64,000 bases of DNA from Pseudozobellia thermophila (GTDB lineage: Bacteria > Bacteroidota > Bacteroidia > Flavobacteriales > Flavobacteriaceae), in contig NZ_FQYU01000001.1 in NCBI RefSeq assembly GCF_900141855.1, positions 221,402 to 285,401 of the forward strand. Direction: 5' to 3'. Position 1 is the first letter of the stretch. Each line of letters opens with the position of its first letter. This document shows positions 16,454 through 25,533 of the stretch, piece by piece. The position numbers and the translations under genes are program-made. A model generated the notes under the pieces. That model did no database searches and had not been told where the DNA came from. It saw only the letters and a list, made by a program, of their open reading frames with translations.

Positions 16454-16966
16454 ATGTTCTCGATAAGCCTTGCCACCATACTAAAAATCACTTTTGCCGG
16501 ACTTGCCATCTACGCCTACATTATCCTGATTACGCGAATGGCAGGAAAAAGAACCTTTGCAAAAATGGGCAGCTTCGATTTTGCCATAACCATTGCCATG
16601 GGATCCATTTTGGCCGATGCCGTCAACAAACCGTCCGGCAGTTTTATGCCCGCCTTAATATCTTTGGGCCTGTTGGCCTTGCTACAGGTGGTATTTGCCA
16701 AGCTAAGGACAAAATCAAGCGTTTTTGAACATACGGTAACCAACACCCCCGTGCTTTTGATGAGAGACGGTCAGATCTACGAAGAGAACCTAAAAAAATG
16801 CTTGGTCACCAAATCCGATTTAATGGCCAAGTTACGTGAAGCCAACGTACTGCAGTTTTCAGAGGTCAAAGCCGTCGTCTTCGAGACCACGGGAGACATC
16901 TCGGTATTGCATGGCCGGGAAGCCCTTACAATCGACAAAGCCCTATTGGACGGTGTAGAAGACTAG
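16454..16966 (+). CDS. DUF421-domain membrane protein
   Basis: The 170-residue protein has three N-terminal hydrophobic segments (about residues 5-25, 40-57 and 62-80) with ITRMAGKRTFAKMGSFDFA between the first two. A soluble alpha/beta domain (about 90-165) follows. This is the YetF/YcaP-like DUF421 architecture. Its biochemical function is unknown; a structural or signalling role in the inner membrane is usually assumed. It lies alone, convergent with a lipoprotein gene, with a hairpin between the two. Confidence 0.85.
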   Translation: MFSISLATILKITFAGLAIYAYIILITRMAGKRTFAKMGSFDFAITIAMGSILADAVNKPSGSFMPALISLGLLALLQVVFAKLRTKSSVFEHTVTNTPVLLMRDGQIYEENLKKCLVTKSDLMAKLREANVLQFSEVKAVVFETTGDISVLHGREALTIDKALLDGVED

Positions 16967-16992
16967 CCCGTTCATCTTATGACAAAACAAAA

Positions 16993-17020
16993 CCGCTCCT
17001 GCTCTAACGAACAGAAGCGG
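16993..17020 (-). terminator. Hairpin between convergent genes, terminator for the minus-strand lipoprotein
   Basis: Arms CCGCT-CCTG and CAGA-AGCGG pair imperfectly. On the minus strand the stem is followed by a T-rich run (GGTTTTGTTTTGTC). The stem is moderate and the T tract is interrupted. Confidence 0.45.
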
Positions 17021-17054
17021 CCTCTAACTAAATAACCAACCAAAAAAAATCGTA

Positions 17055-17963
17055 TTATATTTTTCTACTCCGCTCTACCTTCATGGTAGGGTTGGAAGTC
17101 TTTTCCCTTTTTTTGCCCGTCGAGCCGTCGTTTGATTTTAGATACTGTTGGTATCCCCTTCCGCGAAATTTGTAAACCGTTCCGCTTGCCGGATGGTACA
17201 ACTCGATGGTACTGTCATTAATAACGTACAATTCGAAATAATCATTGCTCGATGAATGGTAAGCCAGTGTTAAAGTTTTGAGCATTTCATCGTATTGAAC
17301 GTCATACACCCGATAATCGCCTTCAAAATCCCATTGTATTTGGGAAACGGGGGTTCCTGGCGCATCAATGGACGAACGGAAATACCCGGGCTGGAATTGA
17401 AGAAAGTTTTCGCTATCAAAATAGTTCAAGGCTCCCACCTCGCTTGTATAGACCTTTTCCCATACCACGTACTCCTGAAGAAAGTAATGGATGTTGTCGT
17501 AAAACACGTAATCAAAGTCGAAGCTGTTCAGCCGATAGCCGTTCAGGTAGTATGAGGTATCGGTAAGGCTGTCGTACAACTCTATTGTATTGCTGTTCAC
17601 GGTAAAAACATCAAGCACGTAACGCCCATAGTAATCGTGGTCTACTTCGAGGGTTCCGCGCCCAGTATAATAGTAGCCTACATCGATACCCAGCCCGTCA
17701 CCCGTCTTTCCGATACCTACAATATTGTTATTGGCAAAAAGGGTTCCGTTGACGAACGACACGGTAAAGGCCCGTTGCAAAAAGGGCACCTCGCCCGAGC
17801 CTTTCGTCGCATTGATATCGACATACCAGAGGTCGTAGGACCGCAAGACCTCTTCGGTACTGAAGGCAGGCTCTTCAATCAACTCATCCTCTAAAATTAC
17901 CTCTGTATAACAAGAGGACATTAAGATTCCCGTAAGTGCTAAAGTGAGTAGTTTTGCTTTCAT
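17055..17963 (-). CDS. Lipoprotein with two-fold internal repeat, function unknown
   Basis: The 302-residue lipoprotein starts MKAKLLTLALTGILMSSCYT (lipid Cys18). Two halves share a lipocalin-like beta pattern: NTIELYDSLTDTSYYLNGY in the first and STIELYHPASGTVYKFRGRGY in the second. Each half comes after a LWYVDINATKG- or VGALNYFDSE-type opening strand. The final 25 residues are basic and likely disordered. I recognise it as a lipoprotein type recurring in Flavobacteriaceae. Some databases carry a nucleotidyltransferase name for such proteins, but no catalytic motif of that class is visible here. No operon partner is evident; it is divergent from gpsA. Confidence 0.7.
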   Translation of the reverse strand: MKAKLLTLALTGILMSSCYTEVILEDELIEEPAFSTEEVLRSYDLWYVDINATKGSGEVPFLQRAFTVSFVNGTLFANNNIVGIGKTGDGLGIDVGYYYTGRGTLEVDHDYYGRYVLDVFTVNSNTIELYDSLTDTSYYLNGYRLNSFDFDYVFYDNIHYFLQEYVVWEKVYTSEVGALNYFDSENFLQFQPGYFRSSIDAPGTPVSQIQWDFEGDYRVYDVQYDEMLKTLTLAYHSSSNDYFELYVINDSTIELYHPASGTVYKFRGRGYQQYLKSNDGSTGKKREKTSNPTMKVERSRKI

Positions 17964-18061
17964 AGTATCCGTATTAAATTCCCCCTGTTAAAAACAAGCA
18001 CCGTGCCAATATTGTTAATGTTTTGATAATCAACACTTAAGGTTTCGGTTTTTAATTTGTT

Positions 18062-18069
18062 TAGTTTTG
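18062..18069 (+). promoter_or_regulatory. Putative -7 element of gpsA
   Basis: The sequence TAGTTTTG matches TAnnTTTG, about 40 bases before the gpsA ATG. The upstream TTTG-type box is not at standard spacing. Confidence 0.35.
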
Positions 18070-18107
18070 CTGTGGAATTATAAAGACCTACAAAAACTGT
18101 AGATAGT

Positions 18108-19109
18108 ATGGACAACCCTTTAAAATTTGCGGTTCTGGGAGGTGGCAGTTGGGCCACGGCCATTGTAAAGATGCTTTGTAACAACCAAGGGAAAGTGGGC
18201 TGGTACATGCGCAACAGCGATGCCATCGGATTCATTAAAATACAGCGGCACAATCCGAATTACCTGACCTCCGTTACCTTCGACACCTCAAAACTGGAAC
18301 TGACCGACGATATAAACGAGGTGGTTTCTCGGGCCGATATATTGATCTTTGCCATTCCCTCGGCCTTCCTTTACGGCGAATTGCAAAAACTAACGGTTCC
18401 TATCAAGGACAAAACCATTTTTTCGGCCATCAAGGGAATCGTGCCGGAGACGGGACTTATTGTAGGCGAACATTTTCACCAAGAGTACGGCATCCCTTTT
18501 AAGAACATTGGGGTAATAACGGGGCCCTGCCACGCCGAAGAAGTGGCCTTGGAGCGTTTGTCGTACCTCACTATAGCCTGTGAAGATACCAAGAAGGCCA
18601 AATTTGTGGCCAAAAACCTAAGCAGCAGCTATATCAAGACCAAAGTTACCAAAGACATCATCGGGGCCGAGTATGCGGCGATGCTCAAGAACATTTATGC
18701 CATTGCGGCCGGTATTGCACACGGTCTGGGCTACGGCGACAATTTTCAAAGCGTGCTTATGAGCAATGCCATTCGCGAAATGAAGCGCTTTACCAAGCGC
18801 ATTCACAACATCGACCGAAATATCAACAATTCGGCCTACTTGGGCGATCTACTGGTGACGGGCTACTCCACTTTTAGCCGTAACCGGATGTTCGGCAATA
18901 TGATCGGCAAAGGGTATACCGTTAAAAGTGCACAGATGGAAATGAACATGGTAGCGGAAGGCTATTATGCCGCCAAAAGCGCCTACGAAATCAAATCAAA
19001 ATTCGATAAAAAGGTAAAAACGCCCATTATCAATGCCGTGTACAAGGTGCTGTACGAGGGCAAAAACGCCAAGAAGGTATTTTCGGAGCTGACCGACAAG
19101 CTCGATTAG
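18108..19109 (+). CDS. gpsA: NAD(P)H-dependent glycerol-3-phosphate dehydrogenase
   Basis: The 333-residue enzyme reduces dihydroxyacetone phosphate to sn-glycerol 3-phosphate for phospholipid synthesis. The N-terminal Rossmann motif is VLGGGSWATAIVKML. The conserved GPCHAEEVA and the catalytic Lys region GAEYAAMLKNIYAIAAGIAHGLGYGDN follow, as in GpsA. Length is typical. It is followed by the convergent glpD gene, so synthesis (gpsA) and use (glpK, glpD) of glycerol 3-phosphate lie side by side on opposite strands. Confidence 0.93.
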   Translation: MDNPLKFAVLGGGSWATAIVKMLCNNQGKVGWYMRNSDAIGFIKIQRHNPNYLTSVTFDTSKLELTDDINEVVSRADILIFAIPSAFLYGELQKLTVPIKDKTIFSAIKGIVPETGLIVGEHFHQEYGIPFKNIGVITGPCHAEEVALERLSYLTIACEDTKKAKFVAKNLSSSYIKTKVTKDIIGAEYAAMLKNIYAIAAGIAHGLGYGDNFQSVLMSNAIREMKRFTKRIHNIDRNINNSAYLGDLLVTGYSTFSRNRMFGNMIGKGYTVKSAQMEMNMVAEGYYAAKSAYEIKSKFDKKVKTPIINAVYKVLYEGKNAKKVFSELTDKLD

Positions 19110-19243
19110 CGCGGACTACGACCCGACGCCATCGACGGCTTTTATAAAACACGTGTATACCTTTGCCCCTTTTTGACCGGACTACCTACTTTATCGAGAA
19201 AGGGGATCAACTTAAAGGGCAAGCCGCTTTTTACACGGCGTTG

Positions 19244-20911
19244 TTACCTTCTGTCCAACGAAAAGTCGGAATGCTCTTTCAGTTCGGCCTTGAGGGTAGC
19301 GCGCCAAGCGTCAATTTGGGCATCGTCGACCTTATAGATAGCCTTAAATTCCTCTAGAACAGGCTCCATCAAGCTTCGTACACTGTCAATATTGAAATAC
19401 AGCCTACCCGTCCTACGGATGAAGAAATCCATTGGGTTAAGTACCATTTCGAACTCGACACCAAAGTGCAACTCGGCCTTGGCCATACGCACATACTTAT
19501 CGGTATCTTTTAACGAAGCGTATTTTTCAAGTATTATTTCGGTCTGCTTACCGTAATTGGTAACCAAGAACCAGGCGTCGTATTCGTCAAAACCATCCCC
19601 CTTGATCCTATCGTATACTTTGTCGATATACCTCTCAACATGTTTGAACTTCTTAAAGTCTACATTACCGCAAAGGGCGATCTTTTCGGTAAAGCACTCC
19701 TTCAACTTGGTATCGTGTTCCTCTTCCATTTTTTTGGCGATTCGGTCGACGACGCGTTCGGCCATTTTCCGGTATCCGGTAAGTTTGCCCCCCGCTATAC
19801 TGACTAGTCCGGTATCCGAGGTAAAGATCTCATCTTTTCGCGACAGTTCGGAGGCCGATTTTCCTTCCTCATGGATCAAAGGCCGAAGGCCCGCCCAGGA
19901 GGAAACGATGTCTTCCATCTCCAAATTGATTTTCGGGAACATGTTGTTTACCGCGGAAATCAAGTAAATGGCGTCCGCCAAATCGGTTCGCACATGGTCT
20001 TTGTCTTTGTCAAAATTGGTATCCGTAGTACCGATGTAGGTCACCTTTCCCCTGGGAATGGCGAACATCATGCGCCCGTCGGGTATATCGAAATACACCG
20101 ATTGCTTGACCGGAAGCTTTTCTTTCGGAAACACCAGGTGGACCCCTTTGGTCAAATGCAGCTGTTTGCCCTTTTTAGAGTTGTTCTTGCTCCGCAGTTC
20201 GTCTACCCAAGGTCCTGCGGCACTAATAACGTATTTGGATTTGATGTCGAAATGTTCTCCGCTGGGCAGGTCTTTTACCTTAACGCCCGCCACGCGTCCA
20301 TTGGTATAAATGAAGTCCTCTACCGCCGCGTAGTTCAAGGCATGGGCCCCAAAAAGCAGGCTGGTCTTGATGTTTTCGATCGTAAGGCGTGCATCGTCGG
20401 TACGGTATTCGGCGTAATACCCTGCCCCCTTCAGTATTTTCTTGGGCAGTAGGGGCTCCAATTTCAAAGCCTCCTTCTTCTCCAGCATTTGACGTTTGTC
20501 GTCGCCCGAGACCTGGGCCAGGATATCGTACACCTTAAGACCGATCGATGTAAGCCATTTGCCATAGGAACCGTTCTCGATCAAGGGCAGCAACATCTTC
20601 TCGGGTATGACCAAGTGCGGGGCCAACTTGTGAACGATGGCCCGTTCCGAGCCTACTTCCTTGACCAACCAAAAATCGAATTGCTTCAAATAGCGCAAGC
20701 CGCCGTGGATCAGCTTGGTCGATTTGCTACTGGTGCCCGAGGCAAAATCGCCCTTTTCGACCAAGGCCACCTTTAATCCGCGCGAAGCGGCGTCGAGGGC
20801 AATGCCCCCACCGGTAATACCTCCACCTATGACGACCAGGTCGAAGGAGTCTGACGAAAGTTTTTTGAGGGTCTTTGACCTATCTAGATTTGAGAATCTT
20901 ATATTTTCCAT
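19244..20911 (-). CDS. glpD: FAD-dependent glycerol-3-phosphate dehydrogenase
   Basis: The 555-residue flavoprotein oxidises glycerol 3-phosphate to dihydroxyacetone phosphate at the membrane. The FAD dinucleotide fold is VVIGGGITGGGIALDAASRG at about residues 20-40, followed by the family signature GTSSKSTKLIHGGLRYL. The C-terminal DAO_C domain runs from about residue 400. I take the ATG at 20911 (MENIRFSNLD). It starts 16 bases after the glpK stop, forming a glpK-glpD operon. Oxygen-using GlpO oxidases share the fold, so the electron acceptor is not settled by sequence. Confidence 0.92.
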   Translation of the reverse strand: MENIRFSNLDRSKTLKKLSSDSFDLVVIGGGITGGGIALDAASRGLKVALVEKGDFASGTSSKSTKLIHGGLRYLKQFDFWLVKEVGSERAIVHKLAPHLVIPEKMLLPLIENGSYGKWLTSIGLKVYDILAQVSGDDKRQMLEKKEALKLEPLLPKKILKGAGYYAEYRTDDARLTIENIKTSLLFGAHALNYAAVEDFIYTNGRVAGVKVKDLPSGEHFDIKSKYVISAAGPWVDELRSKNNSKKGKQLHLTKGVHLVFPKEKLPVKQSVYFDIPDGRMMFAIPRGKVTYIGTTDTNFDKDKDHVRTDLADAIYLISAVNNMFPKINLEMEDIVSSWAGLRPLIHEEGKSASELSRKDEIFTSDTGLVSIAGGKLTGYRKMAERVVDRIAKKMEEEHDTKLKECFTEKIALCGNVDFKKFKHVERYIDKVYDRIKGDGFDEYDAWFLVTNYGKQTEIILEKYASLKDTDKYVRMAKAELHFGVEFEMVLNPMDFFIRRTGRLYFNIDSVRSLMEPVLEEFKAIYKVDDAQIDAWRATLKAELKEHSDFSLDRR

Positions 20912-20927
20912 ACGGTTTTTAAAATGC

Positions 20928-22415
<1,488 letters not shown>

Positions 22416-22509
22416 TTAGAATTATTGGGTTAAAGGCCCGACAATCGACCCATACATCTCCTTAAGGAAACAAGGCGGTACAAGAAATGTTTTGGATGTC
22501 ATCAATTTA

Positions 22510-22549
22510 GCCCATTGATAAATATAGAATTTAATGGGCCCATTTCAAA
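22510..22549 (-). promoter_or_regulatory. glpK-glpD promoter with palindromic operator
   Basis: On the minus strand TTTG (22549-22546) is separated by 19 bases from TATATTTA (22526-22519), one mismatch from the Bacteroidota consensus. The spacer contains the perfect palindrome AATGGGCCCATT (22533-22544). A further half-site, GCCCATT, lies at 22510-22516 near the predicted transcription start. This arrangement fits a repressor covering the promoter. Confidence 0.55.
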
Positions 22550-22624
22550 ACGGCAAGGGACTTGGAGGAAGCCTGCGGGCCAAATAACTTCCAAGGGAGG
22601 AGGCGGTAGCCGGCATGTCGCCCC

Positions 22625-22948
22625 CTAGTTATCCACATTGCCCTTATCAAAACCATATTCCCGTTCTACCCTACAAATGCGCACCTTATACGATTCGTAC
22701 CAGTCTTCCTGTCCTTTTTTCTGTGCAAAAAGATGATCGGCATTGGCCTTCCATTGGGCAATGGCCCCCAGGTTTTTCCAATAACTTACGGTGATACCCA
22801 CCTCTTCGCGGGCGCTCTCCATACCTAGAAAGCCCGGTTGCTCCTTGGCCAAATCGGCCATACGTACGGCCATTTCGGCGTAGCCTTGGTCACCGGAGGT
22901 GCGCTTGGAGGTAAAGATGACGGCGTAATAGGGCTCGGGTCCGAACAT
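22625..22948 (-). CDS. Antibiotic biosynthesis monooxygenase (ABM)-domain protein
   Basis: The 107-residue protein is a single ferredoxin-like ABM domain: YYAVIFTSKRTSGDQGYAEM as the first strand and helix, QPGFLGMESAR as the second strand, and SYWKNLGAIAQWKANADH in the second half. ABM proteins act as dimeric cofactor-free oxygenases or heme-related proteins, and many have unknown substrates. The name does not imply antibiotic synthesis here. It lies 50 bases downstream of the 118-residue gene on the same strand. Confidence 0.8.
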   Translation of the reverse strand: MFGPEPYYAVIFTSKRTSGDQGYAEMAVRMADLAKEQPGFLGMESAREEVGITVSYWKNLGAIAQWKANADHLFAQKKGQEDWYESYKVRICRVEREYGFDKGNVDN

Positions 22949-22998
22949 AGCTTCACTTCAAGATTAAAAATTAGTGCTCATCGACTCATGCAAATCGC

Positions 22999-23355
22999 TT
23001 ACCGTATATACTCCTTTTCAACAAAATAATCGACCAGGGCCTCTTTCATCAATACGGCCTGTTCACCGGCCTTTAAGGGGGGCAGTTCTTCCTTTACCTT
23101 GTAATGGGGCCATCCCTCTTCGTCGAAATAATCGAATTCATAATAGCCATAGGGTTCCAATAACCTGCAAATGGCGATATGCATCAGGTTCAGCTTCTCG
23201 TCTTTCTTATACTTTCTATGGTATTGGCCCAATTCCTGGACCCCGACCAGATATATAATGGCATCGAGTTCCAACGGGTCGCCATCCGAAAATTGGGCAG
23301 AGAGTTTTTCGACCAACACATCCCATCTTTCCTTTAACTTTATATCTCTTGACAT
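22999..23355 (-). CDS. Conserved hypothetical 118-residue cytoplasmic protein
   Basis: The 118-residue, mostly helical protein has no signal peptide or membrane segment. Segments such as LELDAIIYLVGVQELGQYHRKYKKDEK and LNLMHIAICRLLEPYGYYEF look conserved, judging from balanced hydrophobic spacing. I believe it is a Flavobacteriia-specific family of unknown function. An exact TACCTTTG promoter element lies about 57 bases upstream, divergent from that of cvpA. The ABM-domain gene may be in the same transcript. Confidence 0.7.
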   Translation of the reverse strand: MSRDIKLKERWDVLVEKLSAQFSDGDPLELDAIIYLVGVQELGQYHRKYKKDEKLNLMHIAICRLLEPYGYYEFDYFDEEGWPHYKVKEELPPLKAGEQAVLMKEALVDYFVEKEYIR

Positions 23356-23411
23356 AGTATTTTACCGGGTGGTGATTAATCCATAATAATATGGACATCG
23401 TTTATAGCACC

Positions 23412-23440
23412 CAAAGGTACAAATCAAAATACTACTTTTG
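23412..23440. promoter_or_regulatory. Divergent -7 elements between the 118-residue gene and cvpA
   Basis: Minus strand 23419-23412 reads TACCTTTG and plus strand 23433-23440 reads TACTTTTG. Both are exact matches to TAnnTTTG and lie 13 bases apart, so the two transcripts start back to back. The plus element is 17 bases before the chosen cvpA ATG and rules out the upstream in-frame codons. Confidence 0.45.
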
Positions 23441-23456
23441 TGAAAATACGACCGCT

Positions 23457-24071
23457 ATGGGCTTTCTTGATATTATTTTGGGATTATTGTTATTGTACGG
23501 CCTCTATAAAGGGATACGGAACGGACTTTTTATAGAACTGGCCTCGATAATAGCCCTTGTCGCCGGTATTTACGGTGCCATTCATTTTTCGTACTATGCC
23601 GGCGATTATCTTTCCCAGAACATGAACTGGGAAGAGCGCTATATCAATACCGCCGCCTTTGTGATTACCTTTATAGCCATAGTTATCGCAGTACATTTTG
23701 CCGCCAAACTACTGACCAAGGTAGCCAGTATGGCCATGTTGGGCCTGTTAAATAGAATTGCCGGAGGTATTTTCGGGGTGGTCAAGGTTGCGGTAATTCT
23801 GGGGGCACTTTTGATTTTCTTTGAACGGGTGAACCAATCTACCGGTCTGGTAGAAAAGGACAGGATGGAGGATTCGGTTCTGTACGAACCCATCAAGAAA
23901 ATCGGCGAGTTTGTCTTTTCGAAGGTCTTAAGGCCCCACAACGACGCAGACGACAAAAATCGGCAACATGAGGGGAAAATCGTGGTCGAAGCGATCAAGC
24001 CCGACCGGTCGGGCAAACTGGGCAATCTTCGTTACAAGGCAATCGATACGCATGTCTTACTCCGACTATAA
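23457..24071 (+). CDS. cvpA: CvpA-family membrane protein
   Basis: The roughly 204-residue inner-membrane protein has four hydrophobic segments (starting GFLDIILGLLLLYGLYKGIRNG, with further segments near residues 30-45, 65-90 and 105-125). GLLNRIAGGIFGVVKVAVIL is typical of CvpA. CvpA was named for colicin V production and is linked to envelope and bile tolerance in other bacteria. The C-terminal 70 residues are hydrophilic. The ATG at 23457 follows a TACTTTTG element, so upstream in-frame codons would not be transcribed. Confidence 0.82.
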   Translation: MGFLDIILGLLLLYGLYKGIRNGLFIELASIIALVAGIYGAIHFSYYAGDYLSQNMNWEERYINTAAFVITFIAIVIAVHFAAKLLTKVASMAMLGLLNRIAGGIFGVVKVAVILGALLIFFERVNQSTGLVEKDRMEDSVLYEPIKKIGEFVFSKVLRPHNDADDKNRQHEGKIVVEAIKPDRSGKLGNLRYKAIDTHVLLRL

Positions 24072-24284
24072 TAAGCTGCCTTAAACAGTTGTACGTTTTG
24101 ACCTACAACAACTTAGACCCTATGTGCATTTCATCGAAAAGAAAAAATAATTTACCGTGGCAAAGGGTTATTTTTAGATATTCGCTTATCGATTAATTCC
24201 CCAATCGTTTTTACCAGAACACGAGAAGCCCCATTTCTCAATCCTACTTTTCGAGAACACACCTACTTACAAATAGAACACTAT

Positions 24285-24761
24285 ATGAAAATGATAAGGG
24301 AATTCCTTGTCCTTGTGTCGTTTGTATGTACCATGGCCTCTTGTTCCAAAGAGTCAACGGGCACAGCAAATGTCGCCGAGGCCGAGAATGTGCACGAAAT
24401 TGAGAACGAATTATTGGATGTCGTGAACCAACACCGGCTTTCCATAGGCCAAAATAGTTTAACCTTCAGTTCCGTGGCCTATGAGTACGCCAACCAACAC
24501 ACTGATTACATGTTGGCCCGAGGCTCCATCAACCATGACAATTTTAGCAAAAGGGCCTCAAACATTTCGGCCAAGGAAGATGCAAAGTATGTGGCGGAAA
24601 ATGTGGCCAAAGACTACAGCTCGGCCACTGAGGCCTTTAACGGTTGGCTCAAGAGCAGCAACCACAGAAAAACGATGGAAGACGATTTTACCCATACCGC
24701 CGTTAGCGTAAAGGAAAGCAACGACGGAACCCTCTACTTTACCCAGATATTTTTCAGATAG
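24285..24761 (+). CDS. CAP/SCP-domain lipoprotein
   Basis: The 158-residue lipoprotein has a signal peptide ending in MASCSKES and a CAP (cysteine-rich secretory/antigen 5/PR-1) domain over about residues 40-155. LLDVVNQHRLSIG opens the domain, and the CAP His and Glu residues appear in HTDYMLARGSINHDNFSKRA and YVAENVA. The end contains SSNHRKTMEDDFTHTAVSV. Bacterial CAP proteins are extracytoplasmic and mostly uncharacterised. It stands alone. Confidence 0.85.
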   Translation: MKMIREFLVLVSFVCTMASCSKESTGTANVAEAENVHEIENELLDVVNQHRLSIGQNSLTFSSVAYEYANQHTDYMLARGSINHDNFSKRASNISAKEDAKYVAENVAKDYSSATEAFNGWLKSSNHRKTMEDDFTHTAVSVKESNDGTLYFTQIFFR

Positions 24762-24817
24762 AAGCGTTTTAAAAGTCACATATCGATTAAAGCGCCTATC
24801 AAGTGCCATACTTTTTA

Positions 24818-24825
24818 TAACTTTG
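24818..24825 (+). promoter_or_regulatory. Putative -7 element upstream of 3-hydroxyanthranilate dioxygenase
   Basis: The sequence TAACTTTG matches TAnnTTTG, 79 bases before the ATG at 24904. No standard TTTG lies upstream. Confidence 0.3.
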
Positions 24826-24903
24826 GTTTGCATAGCGGCATAAGCACCTACCCCGGCAACCATGCCCTATGCACGTATAGTTTAACCAAAGTAAAATTTC
24901 ACT

Positions 24904-25443
24904 ATGGCCATCAAAGCTCCTTTCAACCTCAATAAGTGGATCGATGAAAACCGCCACCTACTCAAGCCCCCCGTTGGCAACAAAAACCTATACAAAGAAT
25001 CGGGGGATTACATTGTAATGATAGTGGCCGGGCCCAATGCGAGAAAAGACTACCACTACAACGAGACCGAAGAACTCTTTTATCAATTGGAAGGCCATAT
25101 AGAGGTACACATCCAGGAAGACGGCAAAAAAAAGACCATGAAGCTAGGGCCCGGCGACATGTACCTGCATCCTGCAAAGATACCGCACTCCCCGGTTCGC
25201 CATGAAAACAGTATCGGCCTCGTTATCGAGCGCAAAAGGGCCGACTTGGATATAAAGGACGGACTATTGTGGTTCTGCGACAACTGCAACCACAAACTTT
25301 ACGAAGCCTATTTCAAGCTCAATGACATCGAAAAGGATTTTTTGGGGCATTTCGAGCATTTTTACGGTTCGGAAGAGCTTCGTACCTGTGACAACTGCGG
25401 AACCGTTATGCCGCTGGACAAGCGCTTTGTGGCTGACAATTAG
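24904..25443 (+). CDS. nbaC: 3-hydroxyanthranilate 3,4-dioxygenase
   Basis: The 179-residue cupin opens 3-hydroxyanthranilate to the quinolinate precursor in the kynurenine pathway. The catalytic iron ligands His51, Glu57 and His95 are visible (DYHYNETEELFY, PAKIPHSP), with Arg47, Arg99 and Glu109 in the substrate pocket. A second, rubredoxin-like iron site is formed by Cys125/Cys128 (CDNC) and Cys162/Cys165 (CDNC), as in bacterial homologues. No other kynurenine-pathway genes are nearby in this window, so the pathway must be encoded elsewhere. An ALDH7 gene 2 kb downstream is not an obvious partner. Confidence 0.93.
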   Translation: MAIKAPFNLNKWIDENRHLLKPPVGNKNLYKESGDYIVMIVAGPNARKDYHYNETEELFYQLEGHIEVHIQEDGKKKTMKLGPGDMYLHPAKIPHSPVRHENSIGLVIERKRADLDIKDGLLWFCDNCNHKLYEAYFKLNDIEKDFLGHFEHFYGSEELRTCDNCGTVMPLDKRFVADN

Positions 25444-25533
25444 TTCAAATTCGGTTTTGATTGAGAAATTGACGATCTTTGGTAGTATCGGAGCCCAATC
25501 AAACTTGCTTCGTTCGTCCCCAATTCGTAATTT

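Noticed and set aside
24085-24110. Inverted repeat GTTGTA / TACAAC after cvpA
   Set aside because: The stem has only six pairs and no T tract follows; the evidence is too weak for a terminator or operator.
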